Assembly (NCBI RefSeq): GCF_004801405.1
Contig: NZ_SSOB01000007.1
Coordinates: 169,125-233,124 of the forward strand
DNA: 64,000 nucleotides
Direction: 5' to 3'
Source: Cohnella fermenti
GTDB lineage: Bacteria > Bacillota > Bacilli > Paenibacillales > Paenibacillaceae
Part shown: positions 36,901 to 45,194 of the stretch, piece after piece
Layout of the letters: each line of letters begins with the position of its first letter
Numbering within the stretch: the first letter of the stretch is position 1
The notes under the pieces: model-generated
What the model saw: only the letters and a program-made list of their open reading frames with translations
Database searches by the model: none
Told to the model about the DNA's origin: nothing
Position numbers and translations under genes: made by a program

Positions 36901-39711
36901 GGAGTCGGCTCGACCGAGAATGCCGTCATCGAGAATGTGACGATCTCCAACTTTGGACGGAATCCGGGCAAGACGTCCAACTACGCGGGCATTCACTTCT
37001 ATGGCGCCAGCGGGAACGGCAGCGGTTCCGTGCGCCGGGTTACGATCGACAACAGCGGAACGCATCAGCCCCATCTCGTAGCGAACAGCTCGATCGAAGG
37101 ATTCGACATCGAGGATGTGACCTACTTGCCGTCGCGGGCTGCGGCGGTGGTCACCGATACCGACGACTTCACGGGCGGCTCCTGGATGAACCGGTACGGC
37201 TATGACGGAAGCTGGATAATGGGCGAATCGTCCGTTCAGCAGCCGGATTATGCCGACGTTCAGGTCGCTGCCGGCGATTATGAGCTGATCTGGGAGACGC
37301 CGACGACCGATTCGCGGGCGCTGGCCAAGCTGGCAGACGATACCCGAACAGCCGCCGCGCTGTCCTCGGCGCCTAACGGCACGTTGACGTTCGACATCAA
37401 CGTAACAGACGACGCGCCGCATCAATTGGCTTTATATATGGTCGATTGGGATTCGGCCGGACGCGACCAGCGGATCTGGCTGGAGGATGCGCTCGGCAAC
37501 GCCATGGGCGAGAAGGAGATCAGCTCCTTCTCGGGCGGTATATATGTGAGCTTCAAGGTGTTCGGCGGGCCGATGAAGCTGCACATTCAGGACCTCAACG
37601 GCCAAGGCGCCGTTCTGAACGGGCTGTTCTTCGGCAAGGCGAAGGCGCCGCAGGCTGTGGATCGACTGGCGGTCAAGACGGCAACCGCACCGGAGCTGGA
37701 CGGCGCGCTGGACGAGTCCGTCTGGCAATCGGCTTCGTGGAGCGCCCTTGATTACGCCAATACGATCGAACGGGGAAGCGGCACTTCGATATTTAATCTG
37801 CCGACGTCCGGCTCATCCGGCCAGTTCAAATACTTGTGGGATGAAGGCGGTCTGTATATCGGGGCCGAGGTGAAGGACAACGGCTTCTACAATCCGATGA
37901 CGGCCGGTCAGCCGTTGAACAACAACGATGTCGTGCAGCTTCTGTTCGACCCGCTGAATGCCAAGCATGTCGGCAATGCGGATGCTTATATCTTCGATGT
38001 CGTGCCGGCGACCGGTCCGGACCAAACGGGGCCGTCAGCCTGGTACGAGCATTGGCAGTGGGGCGGGATGAACGCCGCTGCCGGCGTTCGCACGGCAGGC
38101 AAGCTGAATGAGGACGGCTATACGCTGGAAGTGTACATCCCGTGGCAGGCGCTCGGCAAACGCGGCGAGAGCATCGCGGCGGCGGAAGGAACGACGCTCG
38201 GCTTCGGCGTGTTGATCGGAAGCTATGCGTCCGACGGCAGCAGGCTTGATCTGATCGCCGACTTCGGCTACGGAGCGAACAAGATCGCCGATGCGGCGTC
38301 TTACAACAACCTGCGGCTGGTCCTCCCTTCGGACGACCCGGTAGATCCCGTAGACCCGGTAGACCCAGTAGACCCGGTAGATCCGGTAGACCCGGTAGAC
38401 CCGCCTGCTTCGCCGACGGCGACAACGCCGCCCCCTGCCGCGGAGAAACCGACTGTCTCGCATAGCGGCGGCTCCTCCGTTGTGCGCTCCGCAGTCGCCG
38501 CGCACAACGACGGCTCCGGCGTTTATACGGCGGCGCTGAGCGGGGAGCAGATGAAGGCGGCGCTTGAAGCGGCCGAGGCCGCGAACGACGGGCAGTCGAT
38601 CGTGCTGCACTTCGTCTCCGACGCGTCCCGGGACGCCGACCGGAGCAGCATCCTATTCCCAGCCGGCGCCTTCGGGCAGATCGCCGGCCGCGTCATCGCC
38701 GCGGTCCAAGTGGATACCGGCATCGGTACGCTCACGTTCGACAGCCGGGCGATTGCCGCCATCGCAGCCGGGGCGCAGGGCGACATAACGATTGCGATAT
38801 CGCGGCACGGCGACGCTTCCGGAGACCGGCGGGCGGATGAGGCGGCAGGCCGATTCGCTCCGCTGATCACGGCGAACCATCCGGCATTCGAGCTGACGAT
38901 AGCCGGCGCGGCCGGTCCTGTAACGGGCTTTGCCGGCGGCGTCGTGCAGGTCGCGCTCCCGTATGCGGGAATGCCGGGCGAAGCCGACCAGGCGGTGCTC
39001 GCATATGACATGCCGGAGGACGGCGAGCCGAGTCTGCTGTACAACAGCCGATTCGATGCGGCCGACGGCACGGTGACGTTCAACATCACCCGCTTCTCGA
39101 CGTACGGCATCGCTTACCGACCGGTCGGATTGCTCGACATCGGCTCAAGCTTCGCCCGGAGCGAGATCGTCTATCTGGCAGCGCGGAACATCGTGAATGG
39201 CGTCGGCCAAGGCCAATTCGCCGGCAAGCAGCCTGTCGGCCGCGCCGACTTCGTGCTGACCTTGGCGCGCATCGCCGGTGCGGATCAGGCGGCACCCGGA
39301 GCGGCCGCGCCGTTCGCCGACGTCTCGCCGCTTAAGTATTATGCGGATGCCGTCGCCTGGGCGGCGGCAGGCGGCATCGTCAACGGCTCGCCGCAAGGCG
39401 CCTTTATGCCGGAAGCCGGGATGACCCGAGCGGAGATGGCCGTCATGCTGACCCGCTTCATGACCGCTTATTCGGCAGCCCGGCCCGAAGCGAGCGAGCG
39501 CGAGCCGTTCGCGGACGTCGCGGCCATTCCCGGCTACGCGCTGGCGGCTTCCGAATGGGTCCAACAAGCGGGACTGCTTACGGGCAAGCCCGCATCGGGG
39601 CAGTACGGCCTGAGCTTCGCGCCGAACGACGTCGTCACGCGCGAAGAAGCGGCCAAGGCGTTGGCGAACCTGATCATTTACATGGCCCGCACTTCCGGTT
39701 ACACCCGCTGA
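33949..39711 (+). CDS. S-layer-anchored beta-helix protein with discoidin and CBM9-like domains
   Basis: Protein of 1920 residues. It starts at a TTG with a perfect GAGGAGG eight bases before it; the signal peptide follows at once (MRKIALICCVFSLMF...AKA). Domains: beta-sandwich (~30-235), two F5/8C-discoidin modules (~243-368 and ~458-583), a right-handed beta-helix (~670-1060; YYVSESEGDDRNDGL opening), a beta domain (~1068-1230), a CBM9-like module (~1238-1459), a PVD repeat linker (~1463-1485), an unassigned domain (~1498-1720) and three SLH domains (~1728-1920). It would be held on secondary cell-wall polymer and bind or cleave polysaccharide for the adjacent transporter. Catalytic residues and substrate not identified. 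Confidence 0.88.
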   Translation: MRKIALICCVFSLMFSGLLPAPLAKAQEPGTGSWLALPGGTTNSPLTITAAAEGYRFSGPTDGTAVYSTQPYASDDLTVDLRLDQLPGYVDGAYNGKPIAAEAQIGVGFMNRSLPLSYGNRAEWDGLAVFAYFLSPESLRINVVANTGGNWHIAADQTVAADVADGASLRVAMKRIDSAYKIYVNDQEIVGDYAAITAASFADDRAYLSLSDNVANQVLQIAFTLTGINGVNPVESSTIQTVVSRDKPVTASSENSGYEGGKAVDGNAATSWVASSGSFPQWLQVDLGKSYALSGVEQQFLNDDIWKFRIEGSLDGEQWFTLADYSDNTAQRGPYVADASGEARYVKLTVLGGDGNWATSKALNVYAVVSDDTTISSERYAIDAQSLTIGGIESGTTIDDLLSGIVAAPGAAVRVYEADGTTAATEGFVEDGMIAVVTAENGVHNAPYTLSVVPTLVSQGKPATATSFSDGFGPENAVSGDDDAGWVASSGSFPQQLEVDLGQVYRLGSVSQQFQNDDSWRFRIEGSVDGDDWSVLVDESDNATRRGPYSYDITNSARYVRLVVLGGEGNWATSRSFRVYAVLSSAASVSSAEFAVNAADRTISQVTPNLSVADFKAKLVGARGATLQVTDRSGQSEVASGTVASGMKLRVTSENGKNVLWYAIAVAGQTYYVSESEGDDRNDGLTAHSPWRSLAQVSATPFYPGDSILLKAGDIWHGEALTLNGSGTAAHPITISSYGEGDKPVISPELTDSNAIYGVNVSGWKISGLELQKAKDGVHFDYTDSVEREYLWIDNMYIHDMDDTYNSIPTRYNHISSGISLNGWAPYGTEPVVLKGITVKDIVMDNVNSGWWTGAPYSRTDPNTGFTTGGSAYFSDIEMDNLRVANASQWGYSFLFFRNATITDADAENTGFGVNPYGAAAFVVATSENVTLDGCDVVDAYRGAQQFDGAGFDFEGGVNARDIVYKNATINGTDGAGIMVFDNNGVGSTENAVIENVTISNFGRNPGKTSNYAGIHFYGASGNGSGSVRRVTIDNSGTHQPHLVANSSIEGFDIEDVTYLPSRAAAVVTDTDDFTGGSWMNRYGYDGSWIMGESSVQQPDYADVQVAAGDYELIWETPTTDSRALAKLADDTRTAAALSSAPNGTLTFDINVTDDAPHQLALYMVDWDSAGRDQRIWLEDALGNAMGEKEISSFSGGIYVSFKVFGGPMKLHIQDLNGQGAVLNGLFFGKAKAPQAVDRLAVKTATAPELDGALDESVWQSASWSALDYANTIERGSGTSIFNLPTSGSSGQFKYLWDEGGLYIGAEVKDNGFYNPMTAGQPLNNNDVVQLLFDPLNAKHVGNADAYIFDVVPATGPDQTGPSAWYEHWQWGGMNAAAGVRTAGKLNEDGYTLEVYIPWQALGKRGESIAAAEGTTLGFGVLIGSYASDGSRLDLIADFGYGANKIADAASYNNLRLVLPSDDPVDPVDPVDPVDPVDPVDPVDPPASPTATTPPPAAEKPTVSHSGGSSVVRSAVAAHNDGSGVYTAALSGEQMKAALEAAEAANDGQSIVLHFVSDASRDADRSSILFPAGAFGQIAGRVIAAVQVDTGIGTLTFDSRAIAAIAAGAQGDITIAISRHGDASGDRRADEAAGRFAPLITANHPAFELTIAGAAGPVTGFAGGVVQVALPYAGMPGEADQAVLAYDMPEDGEPSLLYNSRFDAADGTVTFNITRFSTYGIAYRPVGLLDIGSSFARSEIVYLAARNIVNGVGQGQFAGKQPVGRADFVLTLARIAGADQAAPGAAAPFADVSPLKYYADAVAWAAAGGIVNGSPQGAFMPEAGMTRAEMAVMLTRFMTAYSAARPEASEREPFADVAAIPGYALAASEWVQQAGLLTGKPASGQYGLSFAPNDVVTREEAAKALANLIIYMARTSGYTR
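38335..38403 (+). repeat. In-frame 9-bp repeats encoding the PVD linker
   Basis: About seven and a half copies of gacccggta (with single-base variants) encode a (Pro-Val-Asp)n spacer between the CBM9-like and C-terminal parts. Being a multiple of three, copy-number change would alter linker length without a frameshift. Confidence 0.9.
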
Positions 39712-39774
39712 CCTGAAGCGGCCGATCAACAAGGCAATGGCTAAGCCATATTGTTCAAAGGGAGAGAACAGGAA

Positions 39775-40896
39775 ATGAGCAACAAATCGTATGATGTCGC
39801 CGCCTATATCTGGCCCGCCTATACCGGGGACGAGCAGCGCACGCTCATGTTCTGGCCGGAAGGGATGGGAGAATGGCAGACGGTTAAGCGAGCCGCCCGG
39901 AAGTATCCGGAGCATAACTGGCCCCGCAAGCCGCTCTGGGGCTACGTGAACGAGGCCGACCCCTACATCATGGAGATGCAGATCGAAGCGGCCGCCGATC
40001 ACGGCGTCAATGTGTTCATCTATGACTGGTACTGGTACGACAAACGTCCGTTCCTGGAGAACTGCCTGAACGACGGATATTTGAAGGCTCGCAACAACGA
40101 TAAGGTCAAATTTTATTTGATGTGGGCCAATCATAATGTCAATCATCTGTGGGACATTCGCTTGTCCCATCAGGAAGGCAACATCATCTGGGATGCCGCC
40201 GTCGATCGTGCGGAATTCGAACGGATCGCAGACAGGCTGATCGCAAGCTACTTCAAGCATCCGACCTATTATACGATTGACGGCAAGCCGGTCTTTATGA
40301 TCTATGATCTCGCGAACCTGCTCCGCGGCTTGGGCGGCGTGGAGCAGACGCGGGAAGCGTTCGACTGGTTCCGTAATCGGGCCGTCGAAGCGGGCTTGCC
40401 CGGCTTGCATCTTCAGTTGACGATGTGGAACGAACGCAGCTTCGACCTTAGCGGGGTGGACGGCGACAAGACGGCGACAACGCTTGAGCTGGTAAGCCCG
40501 CTTGGCTTCGACAGTCTCACGCATTACCAGTTTGTTCATTTTACCGATATCGACCGGGATTACAACGAGATTATGGCGGATGTCGTCAAGGAGTGGGAAC
40601 GAATTGACGAGCATTACGATATCCCTTATTTCCCGCATATCTCGCTCGGCTGGGACAACAATCCGAGATATGAGGCATTCCGCCCGGGCGTCGTCAGGAA
40701 CAATACTCCCGATAACGTGCGGAAAGGGTTTGAACTGGCGCGCAGCTTCCTCGATGCCCATCCGGAGTTGCCGCCTCTCGTAACGGTGAACAGTTGGAAC
40801 GAGTGGACGGAGACAAGCTATCTGCAGCCGGATGACCTGTATGGCTACGGTTATCTGGAAGCGGTCAAACAAGTGTTCAAGGGAACCGGCAAGTAA
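39775..40896 (+). CDS. Glycoside hydrolase family 99-like (WbsX-type) protein
   Basis: Protein of 373 residues without a signal peptide. Opening YDVAAYIWPAYTGDEQRTLMFWPEG, middle VNVFIYDWYWYDKRPFLENCLNDGYL, and VNSWNEWTETSYLQPDD near the end characterise the WbsX/GH99-like TIM-barrel family, related to endo-alpha-mannosidases and found in polysaccharide loci. It is probably a cytoplasmic glycosidase acting on the imported oligosaccharide. AAGGGAGAG lies before the ATG at 39775. Last gene of the sugar operon. Confidence 0.87.
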   Translation: MSNKSYDVAAYIWPAYTGDEQRTLMFWPEGMGEWQTVKRAARKYPEHNWPRKPLWGYVNEADPYIMEMQIEAAADHGVNVFIYDWYWYDKRPFLENCLNDGYLKARNNDKVKFYLMWANHNVNHLWDIRLSHQEGNIIWDAAVDRAEFERIADRLIASYFKHPTYYTIDGKPVFMIYDLANLLRGLGGVEQTREAFDWFRNRAVEAGLPGLHLQLTMWNERSFDLSGVDGDKTATTLELVSPLGFDSLTHYQFVHFTDIDRDYNEIMADVVKEWERIDEHYDIPYFPHISLGWDNNPRYEAFRPGVVRNNTPDNVRKGFELARSFLDAHPELPPLVTVNSWNEWTETSYLQPDDLYGYGYLEAVKQVFKGTGK

Positions 40897-40933
40897 GCGG
40901 GTAAGGAACGGCCGTTAACCGGCCGCACGCAGC

Positions 40934-40990
40934 AATCCCCATACGGCAGGCAGGCGAGATCATGGCCTGCTGTCGTATGGGGATTGTCTT
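40934..40990 (+). terminator. Terminator of the sugar ABC operon
   Basis: A 12-bp stem aatccccatacg / cgtatggggatt with an inner gcagg/cctgc extension, followed by gtcttgtt. It lies between the GH99-like gene and the convergent regulator gene. Confidence 0.75.
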
Positions 40991-40991
40991 G

Positions 40992-42140
40992 TTACATCGA
41001 TTCATTCGGCACAGGCAGCGGCCTGACGCTTTGGCGTTCCTTCAACCGGGTGGCAATGACAAGCGAGGAACGGCGAGCCGCCGGATCGCCGACCAGTTCG
41101 GACAGCATCCGCGCGGCGGCAACGCCGAGCTCCGCCGCCGTCTTCTCGACGGTAGTCAGAGGGACGGGCAGCAGCTCGGCGAAGGTGAAGTCGGTAAATC
41201 CGGCAACCGACAGCTCGTCCGGAACGGCGATGCCCAACCGGTGAGCGGACTGCATGACAGCCAAGGCAACGTAGTCGTTCGAGCAGACGATAGCCGTCAT
41301 ATCCCTATTGGCCGCAATATAACGATCCAGCGGAGACGCCGTGTCCCAAGCGGAACGGTTCGGCGTCTCCATGGTAAACACCAGGCTTAAATCCAAATTC
41401 AACGAATCGTTCAGGAATGCCTGCGTGTAGCCGTTAAACCGATCTTCTCTGCTCATGACGCCGCCGAAGGCCTCGGTGACGAACCCGATTCGGCGGTGCC
41501 CGCGCGAGATTAAATAAGCGGTCAACTCGGCGGCGCCATTCAGATGGTCGTGATAAACGCTGGGGATGCCGATCTCCCGGAAAGCCCGATCGACAATGAC
41601 GACGGGGAATTGCTTCGCATGAAGCTGAAGGAGCAGATCGCTTAATTTATCGTGATGCCCAGGGTATACGATAAGCCCCGACACCCCGTATTCCTCCACC
41701 AGTTCGCGCGCGAGCTCATCCTCCTTTTCCGACAAACCCGAAGTAAAACGAACAAGCGGCTCGAAGCCGCAAGCAAGCAATTGTTCTGTCAGCGACTGAA
41801 GCACGCGGCCTACATACTCATCCATATTCGGCAGCAGAACGCCAGCCGCCTGTCTGCTCTTGATCTTCAGCCTGCTGCGGACATCCCCCGGCGCGGCGTC
41901 CTCCGGCAGCTTGGACAGGAAGGTTCCCCTTCTGGGCATACGGTACACAATTCCTTCGCGTGCCAATTGCAGCAACGCTTCCTTGCTTGTCCGGCTGCTT
42001 ACGCCGTACATCTGAGCCAGCTCGGTCTCCGAAGGAACGGGATCGTGAGGCTTAAGCCCGCGTTCCCGAATCAGCTCCAGTATTTTAACCCTCATCTGCT
42101 CGTAAAGAACGACCGGCCCCTTCTTCAGCTTCTCACTCAT
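40992..42140 (-). CDS. GntR/LacI-type chimeric repressor (AraR-like)
   Basis: Protein of 382 residues. The N-terminal GntR winged helix (~10-75: VPSETELAQMYGVSSRTSKEALLQLAREGIVYRMPRRGTFL) is joined to a LacI-type periplasmic-binding-fold sensor (~95-370: GLIVYPGHHDKL, ISRGHRRIGFVTE, AIVCSNDYVALAVM). This is the AraR architecture. It should sense a sugar or sugar phosphate and repress the catabolic operon whose last gene ends just upstream. Operator-like repeats containing ATGTATTAG occur both before this gene and before the operon. GGAG precedes the ATG. Confidence 0.92.
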   Translation of the reverse strand: MSEKLKKGPVVLYEQMRVKILELIRERGLKPHDPVPSETELAQMYGVSSRTSKEALLQLAREGIVYRMPRRGTFLSKLPEDAAPGDVRSRLKIKSRQAAGVLLPNMDEYVGRVLQSLTEQLLACGFEPLVRFTSGLSEKEDELARELVEEYGVSGLIVYPGHHDKLSDLLLQLHAKQFPVVIVDRAFREIGIPSVYHDHLNGAAELTAYLISRGHRRIGFVTEAFGGVMSREDRFNGYTQAFLNDSLNLDLSLVFTMETPNRSAWDTASPLDRYIAANRDMTAIVCSNDYVALAVMQSAHRLGIAVPDELSVAGFTDFTFAELLPVPLTTVEKTAAELGVAAARMLSELVGDPAARRSSLVIATRLKERQSVRPLPVPNESM

Positions 42141-42155
42141 CCTGCGACTCCTTCA

Positions 42156-42184
42156 TAATACATTTATGTATTAGATGTATTATA
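42156..42184 (-). promoter_or_regulatory. Promoter and palindromic operator of the GntR/LacI gene
   Basis: On the minus strand TATAAT (42184-42179) would start transcription near 42172. The 18-bp palindrome TAATACATttATGTATTA (42156-42173) covers that start, the position for autorepression. The promoter lies inside the 3-prime end of the isomerase reading frame. Confidence 0.65.
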
Positions 42185-43427
42185 TAGCAATCGCCGTTGA
42201 TGTGGAACGATGCAGCAAGCACCTTATCCCCGTTGTTCGACGAGCCTCGCGTAACGACCGCTCTTGTAAGCCTGCATAGGATCGGGAGCGAGTCCTTGTT
42301 CTTCTCTTACCGCTTCGAGAAGGGGGGGAGACATCGAACTCGAATGCTCCTCGTACCGCGGCTTCGGCTCCGAGCACGTCCTGACGACGCTGCGCGTCGC
42401 TCACTTCCGTCAAATCGATCAGCAGCGCCTTCGCATATTGCGTTTGAACGTTCAGCACGGATCGGATGGCGGCCTCGATCTTCGGTTCGATGTTATGCGA
42501 TTGGTCGATCATGTAGGCAATGTTGTCCGCCGTGCTGCGAATAGCGCTGTCGGGGTCTTGGGAGGCGCTGACGATTTGATAGAAAATAAGGAACAGCTCG
42601 TAGGGGTTGGCCGATCCGACAATCAAATCGTCATCCGCATATTTCCGGCTGTTAAAGTGGAAGCCGCCCAGTCGGCATTCGTCGATTAAATACGCGACGA
42701 TGTGCTCCACGTTGGTCCCCTGCGCATGATGTCCGGTGTCGACAAGCACGTGGGCTTGCGGTCCCAGCTTGTTCGCCAGGTTAAACGCCATTCCCCAATC
42801 GGCCAGATCCGTGTGATAGAACGCCGGCTCGAAGAACTTATATTCGATCAGCATCCGCATCTCCGGCGTCATCGCGCGATACACCTCCGTCAGCGCCTCC
42901 AGCATCCAGGCCTTACGGGCGCGAAGATCCCCTTGGCCTGGATAATTGGTGCCGTCGGCGAACCACAGGCTCATGTCCCGCGAGCCCGTCGCCTTGGCGA
43001 TATCGACGCATTCCAGCAGATGATTCGTCGCCGCTTTGCGGACCGCGGCATCGGCGTTCGTCACGCTTCCCAGCATATAAGCCTCGTCCTGGAACAGATT
43101 GGGGTTGATCGCGCCAATCGATATGCCCGACGCCTCCGCATGGCGACGCAGATCGGCGTAGCTGTCCGCTCTGTCCCAAGGGATATGAATGGCGACGGCC
43201 GGGCACAGTCCGGTGACCCGATGCACTTCGGCGGCATCCTGAAGCTTCTCGTACGGCGTTCGCGCCGCCCCTTTGTTCTTGAATACCTTGAAGCGGGTGC
43301 CGGAATCGCCGAACCCCCATGAGGGCAGCTCGATCTTAAGCGACTTCAGCTTCGCCTTGACGTCGTCCAAGTCGATTCCTCTTGCCTGCTGCCGTTCTTC
43401 GAATAGACGGTAAGCTCTGTCTGTCAT
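42180..43427 (-). CDS. L-rhamnose isomerase-type sugar isomerase, C-terminus frameshifted
   Basis: TIM-barrel isomerase like the Pseudomonas stutzeri/RhaI L-rhamnose isomerase: LPSWGFGDSGTRFKVF, VAIHIPWDRAD, WFADGTNYPGQGD, EYKFFEPAFYHTDL, VDTGHHAQGTN and HFNSRKYADDDLIVG hold the metal and substrate residues, all intact. In the current frame the protein is 415 residues with a senseless Arg-rich tail after FEFDVSP. Removing one base from the G7 tract at 42322-42328 restores the family C-terminus (LLEAVREEQGLAPDPMQAYK...) and a stop at 42224-42226. Either a sequencing error, a recent mutation or a phase-variable tract. It should interconvert ketoses and aldoses; the true sugar is uncertain. Confidence 0.88.
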   Translation of the reverse strand: MTDRAYRLFEERQQARGIDLDDVKAKLKSLKIELPSWGFGDSGTRFKVFKNKGAARTPYEKLQDAAEVHRVTGLCPAVAIHIPWDRADSYADLRRHAEASGISIGAINPNLFQDEAYMLGSVTNADAAVRKAATNHLLECVDIAKATGSRDMSLWFADGTNYPGQGDLRARKAWMLEALTEVYRAMTPEMRMLIEYKFFEPAFYHTDLADWGMAFNLANKLGPQAHVLVDTGHHAQGTNVEHIVAYLIDECRLGGFHFNSRKYADDDLIVGSANPYELFLIFYQIVSASQDPDSAIRSTADNIAYMIDQSHNIEPKIEAAIRSVLNVQTQYAKALLIDLTEVSDAQRRQDVLGAEAAVRGAFEFDVSPPSRSGKRRTRTRSRSYAGLQERSLREARRTTGIRCLLHRSTSTAIAI

Positions 43428-43453
43428 GTCGTTGCTTCCTTTCTCCCGGGAGG

Positions 43454-44119
43454 TTAAGCAATACAGCTTCTGAATTTAGCGAGCAGCGCTTGAATATCCT
43501 CGTCCTTGCGGAATACGCTTGAGGTGCCCGCCACAAATATATCCGCGCCCGCATGTCTCATCTTGGCCGCATTGTCCCAACTGACGTTGCCGTCAACCTC
43601 GATCTCGACATGGGAATGCCCGCCTGCGCGAAGCCTCTCCTTCAGCCCGGCGATCTTGCGGATGGTCGAGGGAACGAGCTTCTGTCCGGCGAAGCCCGGA
43701 TTAACCGTCATGATAAGGACAAGCTCCAGGTCGTCCATCACCTCGTCCAGGGCATAGACGGGAGTGGCGGGATTCAAAGCGACGGAAGGCCTGGCCCCCA
43801 TATCCCGGATCTGCTGCAGCGTCCTCTGCAGGTGAATCGAGGCTTCCTGATGGACGGTGACGATGTCCCCCTTGCGGATATCGAATACGGATAACAATAG
43901 CTCCGGGCGCTCGACCATCAGATGATAATCGAACGGGATATTCGTCATCTCCCGGACGCAGGAGATAAAGTCGGGTCCGAGCGTAAAGTTCGGAACGAAG
44001 TGGCCGTCCATAATGTCGAAGTGGAGATATTCCACGCCGGCCTGCTCCATGGCTCTCACGCTCTCCTCCAACCGGCGAAAATCAACGCACATCATGGAGG
44101 GTGAAATTTTGCCTGCCAT
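43454..44119 (-). CDS. Ribulose-phosphate 3-epimerase homologue
   Basis: Protein of 221 residues with the RPE TIM barrel: ISPSMMCVDF, HFDIMDGHFVPNFTLGP (metal His and Asp), YHLMVERPE, TVNPGFAGQKLVPS and EVDGNVSW are all present. Such genes inside sugar operons often act on allulose 6-phosphate, ribulose 5-phosphate or related ketose phosphates. Its presence implies a phosphorylated intermediate, although no kinase is in this operon. Confidence 0.9.
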   Translation of the reverse strand: MAGKISPSMMCVDFRRLEESVRAMEQAGVEYLHFDIMDGHFVPNFTLGPDFISCVREMTNIPFDYHLMVERPELLLSVFDIRKGDIVTVHQEASIHLQRTLQQIRDMGARPSVALNPATPVYALDEVMDDLELVLIMTVNPGFAGQKLVPSTIRKIAGLKERLRAGGHSHVEIEVDGNVSWDNAAKMRHAGADIFVAGTSSVFRKDEDIQALLAKFRSCIA

Positions 44120-44137
44120 ATGCGAGTCCCCCGTTCT

Positions 44138-45172
44138 CTATGGATTAATAATGACGCGCAGCCCCGCATGGCTCTCGGCGGTTCGGATGGCTTCTTCGAT
44201 CTGCTCCAAGGGGTAACGGTGGGTAATGAACTTCTTCATATCGATCAAGCCGCTGTTGATCAGATGGACGGCCTGTCGGTGGTGGCGGGGCAGGGAGCCG
44301 TGGGCACCGTGCACGAACAGCTCCTTATAATGAATAAGGTTCGTATCCAGCGTGACCAGCGAGCGGTCCTTGGGCAATCCGCCGAAGAAGTTGACGCGCG
44401 CGCGATTCCTCGCCATATGAATCGCATCGATCTGCGATTCCGGCGACGGGTTGCACGTAATGACGACCTCCGCTCCCAGCCCGTCGGTCTCCTCCAGCAC
44501 CCGTTCCACGGCATTCTCTTCGCTTGAGCAAATATAAGCGGACGCTTCCAGATGCCGCGCCATCTCCAATCGCTGCCGGGAACGATTGACGAGCAATACG
44601 GCGGCTCCCATCTTCTTCGCCACCTCGACGAGCATCATGCCGATCGGGCCGGCGCCGATGACGACAACCGTGTCTCCCAGCTTGACCTGCGACAGCTCGA
44701 GCCCGTTCAGGACACAGGCAAGAGGCTCTGCAAGGGCCGCTTCCTCATAGCCGATCCCATCGGCTATCCGGTGGATCGGGCCGTAGTTGACCATCATCTT
44801 GTTAAGCAGCACATACTCGGCGAAGCTGCCGGCGAATTGATAGCCCATCGCGTAGTTGGTTTGGCAGTTGTTGCCGATGCCCGCTTCGCAGAACAGGCAT
44901 TCTCCGCAGGGCACATCCGCGCCCAGACTGATCCGGTCCCCGACCTTGAACCTGGTCACATGAGCGCCGACAGCGACGATTCGCCCGGCAGCCTCATGAC
45001 CCAATACTTGCGGAAGCTGCACCCGGCTATTGCCGTGGCGATAGATGCGAATATCGCTGCCGCAAATCCCTACCGCCTCCACCTTCATCAGAATGCTGTC
45101 GTTATCGACTTCCGGCATCGCCACATCGCTCAGAGCCATATGCCCGAGCTTCTCCAACACAGCCGCTCTCAT
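44138..45172 (-). CDS. Zinc-dependent medium-chain dehydrogenase (sorbitol DH-like) 2
   Basis: Protein of 344 residues. The catalytic zinc Cys is in GICGSD, with GHEAAG; the structural zinc Cys set is CGECLFCEAGIGNNC. NAD-binding VVIGAGPIGMM follows. The substrate class is polyol or sugar alcohol; several relatives act on sorbitol, threonine or galactitol phosphate. Upstream neighbour in the operon is a second dehydrogenase of the same superfamily, so two successive oxidations are likely. Confidence 0.88.
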   Translation of the reverse strand: MRAAVLEKLGHMALSDVAMPEVDNDSILMKVEAVGICGSDIRIYRHGNSRVQLPQVLGHEAAGRIVAVGAHVTRFKVGDRISLGADVPCGECLFCEAGIGNNCQTNYAMGYQFAGSFAEYVLLNKMMVNYGPIHRIADGIGYEEAALAEPLACVLNGLELSQVKLGDTVVVIGAGPIGMMLVEVAKKMGAAVLLVNRSRQRLEMARHLEASAYICSSEENAVERVLEETDGLGAEVVITCNPSPESQIDAIHMARNRARVNFFGGLPKDRSLVTLDTNLIHYKELFVHGAHGSLPRHHRQAVHLINSGLIDMKKFITHRYPLEQIEEAIRTAESHAGLRVIINP

Positions 45173-45194
45173 ATCGCGATCTCTCCCTTAATGC

